Both the position numbers and the translations under genes were made by a program. Below, in pieces: positions 1 to 12,000 of a stretch of 64,000 bases of DNA (positions are counted from its first letter, which is position 1; every line of letters begins with the position of its first letter). Source of the stretch: Tritrichomonas musculus (taxonomy: Eukaryota > Parabasalia > Tritrichomonadida > Tritrichomonadidae); the NCBI GenBank assembly GCA_039105265.1, contig JAPFFF010000019.1, positions 1,458,501-1,522,500 on the forward strand. The letters are read 5' to 3'. The notes below the pieces were generated by a model. It did not search any database, was not told the DNA's origin, and saw only the letters and a program-made list of their open reading frames with translations.

Positions 1-3000
1 TGACAGAAATTATTCCATTTCAAGAGATCGTGAACAGCAAGCCGAAATCGCAAGTTATTCCACCAAATCAAACAGCAGGGTTTGACATTGTTTTGGACAC
101 TTCAAAGCCTGGATCTTTCACTAACAAGTTCCAATATGTAATCAACGGGAAGCACACTTATTCAATAACGGTTATTGCGACGATCAATCCAATTGACGTT
201 ACAATGAACAGTTCCGTTATAAACTTTAGACTTCCGAATGATTCTTTCCAGAATTATTCATGTCAAAATTTGACACTTTTTAACAATAGCAATTCAATTG
301 CTAAATACGAAATAACCGGCTTTGAAGATTCTGTTTTTTCATTCCATGAAAAAAGTGGCTCAATTCAGCCCAATTCAAACACTTCGATTGAAATCACATA
401 CAAGCCTGACACAAGTCCGCATTCGGAGCGAATCATTGATATATCTGTCTTTGGAGGAAGTTCGCTTTTGCTGAGGCTTGTTGGTGATACAGGGAGACCG
501 TTATTTTCACTAAATAGAAAGAATGTCGATTACGGCTTGATTTCTCTTGGTGTCAAAACCGTTGAATATATTGAAATCATCAATGACGGTGACGATGCTG
601 GTGTCTTCTCAATAACGCCTAGTTTCACCGATATCTTAACGATAACTCCGCCAAAAGGAAGAGTGAATAAGCATTCATCTTTGAAGCTTTTGATTGAAGT
701 GACTTCTGAAAAACCTGGAAGATTTGACATTCCAATAAAAGTGACAATTTGTGGCTCGAATCCAATTTTCTTCAACGTTTCTGGTCATGCTGAAATTCCG
801 CAAGTTGAAGTTAGTTGTGATTCGATTGATTTTGGGAAAATGTTCCTTGGAACAGTCACTTCAAAGTCGTTGTCAATCACAAATGTCGGAGTCATTCCAG
901 CGACTCTCAATCTTGACATGTCTGACCTTCAGATGTTCAACATCAAGTACACAACAGACGCAATCACTGAGATTCAGCAAGTGAAAATCACGCCATCAAA
1001 GTCGAAGATAAACGAAACCGATCTGACGATAATGAATGACGATACGATCACTTTTTCTGGGTATAAATACAAAATTGAATTGAAGCCTCAAAAAGTGGCT
1101 GATTTTGAATTGGTCTATCGTGCTAGTGAATCTGGAAAAGTGTCATTTTTTTTGCCACTAATTCTTGAGAATGTTTCTAACGAAGATCAAGTGAAACAAC
1201 CGTTTATAACCGCCGAAGCGGTTAAAACGCCTTTGTTCTTATCTACACTTGAACTTAACTTTGGTTCCGTTCCTCTTCACGACCCGTTGAATCCAAACAA
1301 CAGGCCGAAAACAGAGACATTGGTTCTTCGTAACGAGTCACCTTCACGCATCAACTTTCGGCTTGATCTTGAGACTCCTATTTTCCAGCTGCATGCATAT
1401 AACGACACCCTTGAGTATGCATGTTCTTCTACAATTTTTGTGCATTTCAAGCCGACGAGTCCGATTCCCTACACCTACTCGATGCCATTGTATGTCATCA
1501 CTGAATCAGGCGAGACTTTGATTGCGCAGATCCAATTGAATGGAATTGGATCGTCACGTCTATTTTCAACATCGACCAATTATTTGGCCTTGCCGATTGT
1601 TCCCCTCGGTGTTCGGACATGTTCTGAAATTGACTTTTTAAACATCGGATGCATACCGACTGAGATTGATGCGAAAATAGCGATAAACGAGAAGCAGTTT
1701 CCAATTGAGATTTCATTTCCGAAAGGCAAAAAGATGAATTTCAACACGTTAAGCATTCCTATTAAAGTTTCATTTGTTTCAATGAAGCCGATAAGTTTTT
1801 CGACCGTCATTTTAATTGTCGATAAGAATGGAAATAATACGGCATTCACTGTCTCAATTACAACCGATAATTCCATCTTTACTTTGTATTCTTTCTTATC
1901 TTCAAATACTTGCATTTTCGACTCCAGTGAAGATAAGCCAATCACACTTCAGATCACAAATGAAAGAAGGTCGATTGATGTTTTATCTAATTTTTTGTCC
2001 ATTTCTGATTTCGTTAAAGTTGAGCCAACTCCTTCTTTAATCACTGATGATTCGATTCAGTTTTTCGTTCGTTTTTTAAACGAATGCATTTTGTCAAATC
2101 CAATTCGGAACTTTCCGATGGATTTCATTGAGAATGGCAATCAAATCATCCTCGAAATCATCACAAACTTGACTGGTAAGAAAGCAAGCAATCAACTTCC
2201 AATAAATAATAATAGTAATACGAGTAAAGATAAGCTTAATAAGATGCAGAAATTGATTCATTACTTAATGTCACAAGGAGCTTTGTTGGCGACCGTTAAG
2301 CCTGAATTTTTGCTGTCACAAACTGACTTCACTGAAATTATGAAAGAAAAAATTACAAAGCATCTCCTTGGACTTGATTATTATGGAGCACCAGAAGCAA
2401 CGACGTTTAAGAAGAAAGATATTGAATCATTCACGACATCGCAAGTATTCAATTCAAAATTGATTGAAAGATTGAATGTTGTTGTTTCATTCTATCGTTC
2501 AGTCAGTCTTGAAAGTTGGACAATTGTCATTCTTCAGATTGTCAAATTGTTCATGTTTGGCAAGTTGATGGATTCTGACACTTTTTTGCAATTGCCAGGT
2601 GTCAAAGATTCATTGAATGAAATTCATTCAATTTTGAATGAAAACGTTTATAATGAAGTCAATCGAAGCGCTGCTGCATTGAATAATTCAAACGTTTTTT
2701 CAGGTGCTGAATGTCTCTTGTTGAAATGGGCATCCATTCATTATTGCAAGATGAATAAAGGATCGATTCCCGTTTTAACGAATTTCGATCAATTCAAAGA
2801 TCCAAGAATTTTTTTGAGCATTTTTAAATCACATCTTCCTGATCAAGAAATTAATAAAGACGGCGGTTTTTCTGAAGTTTTGAGATTGCTTCAAAGTGTT
2901 CAAATTAATTTATTTAATAATGAAGAACAACTAGTAAATGCAAACTCAATCATTTATGCTTTATTATTGCAGCAAATGATGAAATATTTGCCTCATTATT

Positions 3001-6000
3001 TGCCTTCGTCAAAAGTTGTATTAAAAGCGCCAATGAACAGGATCACGAAGTATGTAATGTCTGTCACAAACACTTCTAATTTTCCTCTTTTTTATGCAGC
3101 TAGCTTGAATGGAAGCGACACTTTTTCTCTAAAAGAAAAAGTGTTTGAAATTGGACCTCACAAATCGCACGATGTTGTCGTTGAATACTTCCCTAAAATG
3201 CACTATTCAGAGAAGACAACGCTCACTTTAGTTCCTTCTCATCATAATCATCAACAACAACAAGAAACTCAGCAAAATCTTGTTGAAGATGATGAAAAGG
3301 TTGAAAAGAAACATTTCTTCTTGCCAAAGCCACCTAAATCGAACAAAACAGCAGCAAATCAAAAAGAAGATCCGCTTCGTCGAAGTGTTCGTCGTAACAT
3401 GAAAAGCGCAGCAAAAACAACAAAAAATAATAGTTTGAATTCTTTCAATTTTAATGCTGTTCCTAACATTTCTGGCGCATCAACTGTTGTCGTTGAAATA
3501 ACGAGCCAGATTACGTACAGTGCGCCTTACAAGACAGACTACATTGAAGGGAAGGTCTATGAAAGCACGAAGTTCGATGTTTCGATATCGAACATCATCA
3601 AGCAAAGAGGACACTTTCAAATTTATTACAGAATTTACGAGATGAAAGAAGGCGAGGAAGAAGAAGACATAAAAGATCTATCGGCCCAGATGAAGTCGTT
3701 CATGGACAATCCTGGAGAGAGCATCACTGTTGACGGAAGCAGTGATTATGAGAACATCATCTCAAATTATTCCGCCTTCATTTTCAATTGCAGAGAAATT
3801 GAATTCAAGCTCGACAATGAAAAAGAAGAAGTCCAACTTGGAGTTGAATTTGTTCCGATTTCATTGAAGTCCTATCGTTGTCTGATTCTCTTTAAAAACA
3901 AGGATTTGGGCGAAATAACTTACCAAATAATAGGACGATCAAAATTGCCTGAAATTTTCGGACAACCTTTTCAATGCAAAACCGAATCGCATCAATCTTG
4001 CTCATTATCAATTCCTGTTGATTTCAAGAATCCTTCTCTCTTCAAGGCAATTGCGTACACGCAGACGAAGCTTGAAACTTTTGGAATTTTCGTTTCTGAA
4101 AGGAAATTCAATGACATCGTTGCACAGCACGCAAGAGAGGTCAATTCTGCCTATGTCAGAAATCTGAAGCCGATAAATTTCAATGTAATTTTATCGTCTG
4201 ACTATTACAAGTCTGCAAGTGAATTCCTTCTGGCATTGCCAAGCAATCTACAGGCATTAGAAGATGTTGAAAAAGATGATAAAAATGTGCCAACAAGTCC
4301 TCAGAAAAATAAAGCAAAAGAAAACTTTTTCAATTTATCATTTCACCCTACTGAAGCTGGCGAGTTTCCATGTCGAGTTGTCCTTCAGTCTCAGTACGAC
4401 ATCCGTGTCTATTCAATCATCGGGAAATCCACGCACGAGACAACTTTCATATCAATTGACTTCGACACTGTTGCCTTTAAAGAGGCCAAGCAAGTCATTC
4501 CTATACAAAATAATTCAGAGCTTAATTGGTTCTACAAGTGCACTTTTTCAGGGTATTCTGGATTTAAAGGACCTACGCATTTCATTGCATATTCGCATAG
4601 TAGTTACGACTTCAAGTTGTCTTTCTTTCCAGATGAAGTCGGCTCTTTTGAAGGCTCGATTTCGATGTACAACTCGACGAAGGAGTATCAGACCATTTAT
4701 ACATTGAAAGGGACGGCCAGGGAACCGCCGGCTAGTGGCAAGTTCACCTATCAGATCAAGGCCAGAGAGAGCTTCACAACTAGTCTCCCGATACCCACTT
4801 TTTCAAGGTGTAGCGGTTTTATAAAAGTGACAACAACAGTTCCAATACTGACACTTCGTGACGACTTTATTGATGTGAGCAAAAGTGCCAATTTCATAGC
4901 CCAATCACCATCGATGCAGTCGTTACAGTCCGCCCAAACGAACGCTTCTGAACAGTCTGATTTCATGACAAATGAGAAAGTTGACTTTGATCTTTATGCA
5001 CTTCGAAGTGGCCTCTCCGCGGGCGTCATCACCTTCACCGATGAGAAGACGAACGCCTACAGTTGGTACATGATTGAAATAACGGTTGATCTTCCTAACC
5101 CTGAAGAGACCATCTACGTTACAACAGCGACAAGAGTCCCTATTGACATCAACATTCCCGTTGTCAACAACCGTGGCTATCCGATCGCCTTCGATGTTGA
5201 GTTTGAAGATGAAGAATTGACTGGTGAAAGCAAGATCACAATTCCTAGTGATTCTGACTTTATTTATAAACTTCATCTGAATCCGTTGAAGGCTTCTGAT
5301 CGTGTCACAGCCGTCTCTTTCTATCACGACACTGAAGGTGAATATTTGTATGACATCAATATTCACATTTCGCCACCGGAAGTCATCATTATGGCGCCTC
5401 TTTCGTGCGTTGTTGGCTCCACGAAATCGGAGGTGATCACGCTTGAGAATCCGTTGAATAGCCAAGTTGTTTTCAAGGTTGAAAACGACAATCCAAAAAA
5501 CTTTCACGTCGTTACAATCGGCAATTCTCCGATAATCACGATTCCTCCGAATGGGCAGATGATGATTGAAGTTCGTTTCATTCCGTCTTCAATCAGTGTG
5601 AAGTCATATGCAACAATCAACTTTTCATCGAGAATTATCGGCGATTTCACTTATCGTTTCTCTGGCTATGGGAAACCGCCAATTCCAGCATCGCCGACTG
5701 TTGTTAAATCGATGATTCAAGTCGCTTCGTCAGGTCAAATAAAATTTTTAAATCCGTTCCCTTTTAGTTCCAAATTTGAAGTTGTTCTTCAAAGCGAATC
5801 GAGCTTCTTTTCAATTCTTTCTAAAAGGAGAAATTTCACTCTTTACGAATATCAAGAAGAGTGTCAAATCATCTTCTCTTTCTTTCCGAAAATTGAGAAT
5901 TCAAACAACGCAAACCACGAAAGTACAATTTTGAGAGCTGCTAATCAAATGCCGAATGAATATCGAGCAACAATTCTTGTGTCAACGGTTGGTGTTGAGC

Positions 6001-7121
6001 CTGCAATTCACTGGACTTTTCCAATTGTTGGAAACATCGTCCAAGGGATGGAGAAGCATGTCACCCTTCTCAAAGGGAAAGCAAACATGACCGCCTTTCA
6101 CAAAATCATCGTGAATTTGAACAATGAAAAGTGCAACAATGACGAAATAAGCGACACTGTCAGCATTCTTTCCACTTTTAGTAGCATTAGTAACATCAGT
6201 GGTTCGCGTGCAATGAAAAGTGGTCATCTTCGTAACGGAAGTCGTTATCGAGCACGAAATCCAAATGATTACATCATTTCTCTCGATTTTCCAAATGAAT
6301 TCATTTGGATGAAGAAATATTTCTCAATTTTGCCGCTCGAAATCATTGATGCAAACTACATCCCTTTTACAGAGTCACAAACAACATCAAATAACAATAA
6401 TAATAATAATAAAGTTTGTGTTGTTTTGAAGGTTTTGTTGAGAAAGCCTGTAAATGCATGTTCTTTGGCTGTCGTTGTTGAAAAGCAATCAACAAATCAG
6501 AAATGGAGAAGTGAGTTCGATATTCACGTTGATCAAGATTTGACTGTGAATCGAATCATCTCGCTTGAAAGTCCTGTGAATGTTGCAACTTCCACCAAGA
6601 TTAAAGTGCACGAGTCGATTCGTGTTCAAACTGAATTCTCTGCTTATTTCACTCCAAATTCATCACACGACTTGTCTGTTGCGCCAGCGAAGGCGATAAT
6701 TGAGCCGACAATGCTGGACGACATCGAACTTCCTTTCGTGATAACTTACTTCCCAAAAACGTACGGGAAAATGATGAAAGGTGTCTTGATTGTCGAGTCT
6801 GAGGAGCTTCAATTGGTGTTCGAAGTTCATGGAAGAATGCCGAAGTACGTCCCGCCAAAGACAAGAAAAAGTGGAAAAATTGACACTTCAACGCCTGAAG
6901 GCGCAAAGCCAATCAGAAAATCAACGAGAAACTTCATTAAAGAGAATATTGATTGTATCAGAGTTTACCAGAAAAGCGGACAGAGGAAATTGAAGATGAA
7001 CAATAGCTACAGTGACACGAGTTCTGTGAAAAGTGGTAGCAATAATAACGCAAATACTAATTCTAAATCAAACCCTCGAAATCGAACGAAAATTACAAAA
7101 TTGTCTCAAAATAGCGTATAA
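1..7121 (+). CDS. CFAP47-like ciliary protein, 5'-truncated
   Basis: The frame is open from base 3 without a start, and the first in-frame start-like codon at 30 is GTG, so the true start lies before the window. At least 2363 residues are present. Most of the protein is a chain of beta-rich Ig-like (ASH/MSP/HYDIN-type) modules with the recurring pattern of 'FG-x-V/L-G' followed by 'I-x-N-x-G', for example near residues 165-190 and 265-295. Around residues 870-960 the chain changes to helices with a calponin-homology-like stretch (LLLKWASIHY, then LTNFDQFKDPRIFLSIFKS). A single CH domain inside an ASH-domain chain is typical of CFAP47, an axonemal central-apparatus protein; HYDIN or CFAP65 relatives are the alternatives. 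The C-terminus is basic and low complexity. It converges on the Sel1-kinase gene across the satellite. The family call is by recognition, not alignment. Confidence 0.68.
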   Translation, partial: TEIIPFQEIVNSKPKSQVIPPNQTAGFDIVLDTSKPGSFTNKFQYVINGKHTYSITVIATINPIDVTMNSSVINFRLPNDSFQNYSCQNLTLFNNSNSIAKYEITGFEDSVFSFHEKSGSIQPNSNTSIEITYKPDTSPHSERIIDISVFGGSSLLLRLVGDTGRPLFSLNRKNVDYGLISLGVKTVEYIEIINDGDDAGVFSITPSFTDILTITPPKGRVNKHSSLKLLIEVTSEKPGRFDIPIKVTICGSNPIFFNVSGHAEIPQVEVSCDSIDFGKMFLGTVTSKSLSITNVGVIPATLNLDMSDLQMFNIKYTTDAITEIQQVKITPSKSKINETDLTIMNDDTITFSGYKYKIELKPQKVADFELVYRASESGKVSFFLPLILENVSNEDQVKQPFITAEAVKTPLFLSTLELNFGSVPLHDPLNPNNRPKTETLVLRNESPSRINFRLDLETPIFQLHAYNDTLEYACSSTIFVHFKPTSPIPYTYSMPLYVITESGETLIAQIQLNGIGSSRLFSTSTNYLALPIVPLGVRTCSEIDFLNIGCIPTEIDAKIAINEKQFPIEISFPKGKKMNFNTLSIPIKVSFVSMKPISFSTVILIVDKNGNNTAFTVSITTDNSIFTLYSFLSSNTCIFDSSEDKPITLQITNERRSIDVLSNFLSISDFVKVEPTPSLITDDSIQFFVRFLNECILSNPIRNFPMDFIENGNQIILEIITNLTGKKASNQLPINNNSNTSKDKLNKMQKLIHYLMSQGALLATVKPEFLLSQTDFTEIMKEKITKHLLGLDYYGAPEATTFKKKDIESFTTSQVFNSKLIERLNVVVSFYRSVSLESWTIVILQIVKLFMFGKLMDSDTFLQLPGVKDSLNEIHSILNENVYNEVNRSAAALNNSNVFSGAECLLLKWASIHYCKMNKGSIPVLTNFDQFKDPRIFLSIFKSHLPDQEINKDGGFSEVLRLLQSVQINLFNNEEQLVNANSIIYALLLQQMMKYLPHYLPSSKVVLKAPMNRITKYVMSVTNTSNFPLFYAASLNGSDTFSLKEKVFEIGPHKSHDVVVEYFPKMHYSEKTTLTLVPSHHNHQQQQETQQNLVEDDEKVEKKHFFLPKPPKSNKTAANQKEDPLRRSVRRNMKSAAKTTKNNSLNSFNFNAVPNISGASTVVVEITSQITYSAPYKTDYIEGKVYESTKFDVSISNIIKQRGHFQIYYRIYEMKEGEEEEDIKDLSAQMKSFMDNPGESITVDGSSDYENIISNYSAFIFNCREIEFKLDNEKEEVQLGVEFVPISLKSYRCLILFKNKDLGEITYQIIGRSKLPEIFGQPFQCKTESHQSCSLSIPVDFKNPSLFKAIAYTQTKLETFGIFVSERKFNDIVAQHAREVNSAYVRNLKPINFNVILSSDYYKSASEFLLALPSNLQALEDVEKDDKNVPTSPQKNKAKENFFNLSFHPTEAGEFPCRVVLQSQYDIRVYSIIGKSTHETTFISIDFDTVAFKEAKQVIPIQNNSELNWFYKCTFSGYSGFKGPTHFIAYSHSSYDFKLSFFPDEVGSFEGSISMYNSTKEYQTIYTLKGTAREPPASGKFTYQIKARESFTTSLPIPTFSRCSGFIKVTTTVPILTLRDDFIDVSKSANFIAQSPSMQSLQSAQTNASEQSDFMTNEKVDFDLYALRSGLSAGVITFTDEKTNAYSWYMIEITVDLPNPEETIYVTTATRVPIDINIPVVNNRGYPIAFDVEFEDEELTGESKITIPSDSDFIYKLHLNPLKASDRVTAVSFYHDTEGEYLYDINIHISPPEVIIMAPLSCVVGSTKSEVITLENPLNSQVVFKVENDNPKNFHVVTIGNSPIITIPPNGQMMIEVRFIPSSISVKSYATINFSSRIIGDFTYRFSGYGKPPIPASPTVVKSMIQVASSGQIKFLNPFPFSSKFEVVLQSESSFFSILSKRRNFTLYEYQEECQIIFSFFPKIENSNNANHESTILRAANQMPNEYRATILVSTVGVEPAIHWTFPIVGNIVQGMEKHVTLLKGKANMTAFHKIIVNLNNEKCNNDEISDTVSILSTFSSISNISGSRAMKSGHLRNGSRYRARNPNDYIISLDFPNEFIWMKKYFSILPLEIIDANYIPFTESQTTSNNNNNNNKVCVVLKVLLRKPVNACSLAVVVEKQSTNQKWRSEFDIHVDQDLTVNRIISLESPVNVATSTKIKVHESIRVQTEFSAYFTPNSSHDLSVAPAKAIIEPTMLDDIELPFVITYFPKTYGKMMKGVLIVESEELQLVFEVHGRMPKYVPPKTRKSGKIDTSTPEGAKPIRKSTRNFIKENIDCIRVYQKSGQRKLKMNNSYSDTSSVKSGSNNNANTNSKSNPRNRTKITKLSQNSV

Positions 7122-7225
7122 TTTTTATTATTTTATATATATATAGTAGATTTATTTTTATTATTAGAAATTTGTATGTAAATATATTATATAGTAATAG
7201 TAATCATATTTTATTGTTTTTTATA

Positions 7226-9005
7226 TTTTGTTTCTATTTTTATTTTGTTTCTTTGTTTTTTGATTTGTTTCTTTGTTTATGATTTGTTTCTTTATTTTTT
7301 GATTTGTTTCTTTGTTCTTTGATTTGTTTCTTTGTTCTTTGATTTGTTTCTTTGTTCTTTGATTTGTTTCTTTGTTCTTTGATTTGTTTCTTTATTTTTT
7401 GATTTGTTTCTTTGTTCTTTGATTTGTATCTTTGTTCTTTGATTTGTTTCTTTATTTTTTGATTTGTTTCTTTGTTCTTTGATTTGTATCTTTGTTCTTT
7501 GATTTGTTTCTTTATTTTTTGATTTGTTTCTTTGTTCTTTGATTTGTTTCTTTGTTCTTTGATTTGTATCTTTGTTCTTTGATTTGTTTCTTTATTTTTT
7601 GATTTGTTTCTTTGTTCTTTGATTTGTTTCTTTGTTCTTTGATTTGTTTCTTTATTTTTTGATTTGTTTCTTTGTTCTTTGATTTGTATCTTTGTTCTTT
7701 GATTTGTTTCTTTATTTTTTGATTTGTTTCTTTGTTCTTTGATTTGTATCTTTGTTCTTTGATTTGTTTCTTTATTTTTTGATTTGTTTCTTTGTTCTTT
7801 GATTTGTATCTTTGTTCTTTGATTTGTTTCTTTATTTTTTGATTTGTTTCTTTGTTCTTTGATTTGTTTCTTTGTTCTTTGATTTGTTTCTTTGTTCTTT
7901 GATTTGTTTCTTTGTTCTTTGATTTGTTTCTTTGTTCTTTGATTTGTTTCTTTATTCTTTGATTTGTTTCTTTGTTCTTTGATTTGTATCTTTGTTCTTT
8001 GATTTGTTTCTTTGTTCTTTGATTTGTTTCTTTATTTTTTGATTTGTTTCTTTGTTCTTTGATTTGTTTCTTTGTTCTTTGATTTGTTTCTTTGTTCTTT
8101 GATTTGTTTCTTTGTTCTTTGATTTGTTTCTTTGTTCTTTGATTTGTTTCTTTGTTCTTTGATTTGTTTCTTTGTTCTTTGATTTGTTTCTTTATTCTTT
8201 GATTTGTTTCTTTGTTCTTTGATTTGTATCTTTGTTCTTTGATTTGTTTCTTTGTTCTTTGATTTGTTTCTTTATTCTTTGATTTGTTTCTTTATTTTTT
8301 GATTTGTTTCTTTGTTCTTTGATTTGTTTCTTTGTTCTTTGATTTGTTTCTTTGTTCTTTGATTTGTTTCTTTGTTCTTTGATTTGTTTCTTTGTTCTTT
8401 GATTTGTTTCTTTGTTCTTTGATTTGTTTCTTTGTTCTTTGATTTGTTTCTTTATTCTTTGATTTGTTTCTTTGTTCTTTGATTTGTATCTTTGTTCTTT
8501 GATTTGTTTCTTTGTTCTTTGATTTGTTTCTTTATTCTTTGATTTGTTTCTTTATTCTTTGATTTGTTTCTTTATTCTTTGATTTGTATCTTTGTTCTTT
8601 GATTTGTTTCTTTGTTCTTTGATTTGTTTCTTTATTCTTTGATTTGTTTCTTTGTTCTTTGATTTGTTTCTTTATTCTTTGATTTGTTTCTTTGTTCTTT
8701 GATTTGTATCTTTGTTCTTTGATTTGTTTCTTTGTTCTTTGATTTGTTTCTTTATTCTTTGATTTGTTTCTTTGTTCTTTGATTTGTTTCTTTATTCTTT
8801 GATTTGTTTCTTTGTTCTTTGATTTGTTTCTTTATTCTTTGATTTGTTTCTTTGTTCTTTGATTTGTATCTTTGTTCTTTGATTTGTTTCTTTGTTCTTT
8901 GATTTGTTTCTTTATTCTTTGATTTGTTTCTTTGTTCTTTGATTTGTATCTTTGTTCTTTGATTTGTTTCTTTGTTCTTTGATTTGTTTCTTTGTTCTTT
9001 GATTT
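7226..9005. repeat. 20-bp satellite array, about 89 copies
   Basis: Tandem copies of gatttgtttctttgttcttt fill the space between two convergent genes. Four main variants are seen: the base unit (a), one ending in tttatttttt (b), one starting gatttgtatc (c), and one ending in tttattcttt (d). They are arranged in higher-order patterns: b-a-c (60 bp) repeats at about 7381-7500 and again, in the phase c-b-a, at 7681-7860. Longer a/d/c patterns of about 120 bp recur at 8581-9000. The left edge (7226-7280) is degenerate, including a 19-bp unit. On the minus strand the base unit has no stop in any phase and would read as a Lys/Glu/Gln/Asn-rich 20-residue repeat; variants b and d bring TAA into one phase. 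The right edge abuts the stop of the Sel1-kinase gene, so its transcript would carry the array as 3' sequence. Confidence 0.95.
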
Positions 9006-12000
9006 AAAGTTGAATTCCAAAGCCTTGATAGAATTGATCGTTGATGTCAATGGGTTTCTTTGTTTCTTTTTGTTTTTGATTCTGTTTGGTTGAAAAAAAA
9101 TTAAATGAAGATATGTAACATTTGTAGCAATCATAAAAATAATCAAGATTTTGGAATAACTCGAAATAATATTCGTAAATTGAATGATCTTCCAAATTAT
9201 CTTCATTTATCTGCTCATATATATCTGATGATATTTCATCATAATCATCTGTGAATTGGCAAAGAATTTCTTTAATTTTATTTAATGTAACTGATTCTGT
9301 TTTCTTAATTAAAGCCAGAATTAAAAGGATTCTTGAAACAATATTCTTTTTCATTGATTTAAAAGACAAATAAATTGATTTATCAACATCAACACCAACA
9401 CCATCGCCATACAAGTATATCCTAGCTAAATTATACAATGCAAGTTCGTCCTCATTTTGACGAATTGCTTCATTAAATAGTTCAATTGCATAAGGAATAT
9501 TTTTTTTAGTTTCAAAGCCATTTTTATAAATGATAGCGAGATTATTTTTAGCATGTTGAGAATTGAGAGACGACAGCTCTTTGTAGTAATGAATCGCTTT
9601 TGAAACATCCCTTTGGACATATTTTCCTTGATGATAAAAAACAGCAAGAACATATTGTGCCTTTCTATAGTCTTGATTTGCAGCCAAAGAAAAGTAAAAA
9701 ATTGATTTATTAATGTCTTGTTTGATGAAGTGTCCTCTTTCATAAATAATGCCTAAATTAAATTGAGCGCCTGGACTATTTTGATTCGATGCCAGTTTGA
9801 AGTAATGAATTGCTTTGTTGATGTCTTGATTGACATTTTCTCCTTTCAAATAAATTATGCCTAAATTAACCAAAGCTAGTGAATGATTTTGATTGGCTGA
9901 AAGAGAGTAATAATGAATTGCTTTCTCCATATCAACAGTTCCATTTTTTCCTTGTTCATAAATGTATCCAAGATTATATTGAGCAACTTTATTTTTTTGA
10001 TTTGCAGCAAGTGAAAAATACATAATTGCTTTAGCAATGTCTTTTTCAATATATTGGCCACTATAATACAAGATTCCAAGATCAGTTTGTGCAGTTGAAT
10101 TGTTTTGATCTGATGCAAGAGATAAGTAATGAATGGCTCTATTTACATCTCGTGCAACAAAATCGCCATTCAAATAAATTGCTCCTAATCTCAACTGTGC
10201 CCTGTCATCATTTTGATTTGCTGAAAGAGTTAAGTAATAAATTGATTTGGATGTGTCAAAAAAAGCACTATTTTTAGTTCCATAAATTTCTCCAAGTAGA
10301 AATTGTGCAAATGGATTATTTAGGTTTGCTGCACGAGTAAAGTATTGAATTGATTTATCAATATTTTTTTCAAGACTTCCAAGACTAGTTAGTGCAAATG
10401 AATGATCTTGTTTTGCAGCCAATGATAAGTAATGTATTGCTTTATTAATGTCAATATATTGATAAATAGAACCTAAACAAAATTGTGCTTCAGAATAATT
10501 TTGATTTGCTGCCAAACTTAAATAATGAATTGCTTTCTTAATGTCTCTTTCAACATATTGGCCATTAAAATATATTGTGCCAAGAAGATATTGTGCAGGA
10601 GGATGATTTTGATTAGATGCCAATGTTAAATAATGAAGAAACTTGTTTGTATCGCGTGAAACAAGTTTGCCTTCATAATAAATCTCTCCAAGAGAAAAGT
10701 TTGCTTGTGCATTATTTTGGGAAGAAGCAAGTGAATAATAATAAATTGCTTTATTTACGTTTTTTACATTATATTTATTACTCATATAAATTTCTCCCAG
10801 TTTAAGTTGAGCACTCAAATCATTCTGGTCAGCTGCGAGAGAATAGTAATAAATAGCTTTATTAATATCAGGTTCAACAATTTCGCCTTGTTCATAAAGA
10901 GGGCCAAGAATCATCAAAGAAGGCAAATAATTTTGTTCTGCAGCAAGAAAATAAGTTTGAATTGCTTTATTAACATCACGAGGAACGTCTTCTCCTCTTA
11001 AATAATATGTAGCTAAATTATGTAAAGCAGGTGGAAAGTCTTGAAGAGCAGCAAGAGTGCAAAAATAAATTGCTTTATCAACATCACGTTTAACAAATTG
11101 TCCTTGTTCATAAATTGTTGAAAGATTTAATTGTGCATATAAATGATTCTTTAATGCAGCCTTAGTAAAATAATAAATAGCTTTATTAATGTCTTGTTTA
11201 ACATATTTGCCTTCAGAATAAAAGCATCCAACACAATATTGAGCTTCGGTTCCATCTTGTTCAGCAGCAAGTGAGAAATAATAAAAAGCTTTTTTTGGAT
11301 CAGGAGGAATGAGATAGCCTTTGCTATAAAGTAAGCCAAGATTTGTTTGTGCTTTATGATTATTTTGATTGGCTGCAAGAGTGAGATAATGAAGAGCTTT
11401 ATTCATATTTCGTTGTGTAAATTCACCTTCAGTGTAAATTACGCCTAAATAGAATTGTGCATCAGAATAATTTTGATTGACAGCAAGCGTTAAATAATGA
11501 ATCGATTTACTGGCATCATTATTATAGCCATAAATCAGTCCAAGACTTGTTTGCGAATATGCATCATTCTGATCTGAAGCAAGTGAATAATAATAAATGG
11601 CTTTGCTTATGTCTTCAGGAATTGAAGTTCCTTTTTCATGCATTTTTCCAAGTTTTCTTTGAGAAACAACATTTTTATTTTCAGCAATAAAAACCCAATA
11701 TTTTAAATAATCATCGGAATGAATATCTTCAATTGATTGGATTGTGTTTGTTTCTAGTCCATTGTTGCTTATCTTCCCATAAAAATTGATATAAAAAAGA
11801 TCAATTAATTCTGATATAACTGGTCTTTTTTTTGGATCGTTTTCAATGCATCTCTTTACCAACAATTGTAAGTCATTTGAATATGAATTCATAGTCTTGA
11901 ATTCTTCATTAAAAAGAAAATTCATAATCTTGCCAATTGAATAAATATCTGTTGAATAAGAAAACGGTTTGCCTTCGCAAATTTCAGGTGATAAAAAGTC

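Noticed and set aside
1-30. Start of the CFAP47-like gene at base 30
   Set aside because: The codon there is GTG and the frame stays open to the window edge, so the gene is truncated.
7226-9005. CRISPR-like regular array
   Set aside because: Units are adjacent 20-bp copies with no unique spacers, in an evident eukaryotic genome.
8832-9206. 124-codon minus-strand frame running into the satellite
   Set aside because: It overlaps the Sel1-kinase coding end in another frame, and its repeated part is just the satellite read through.
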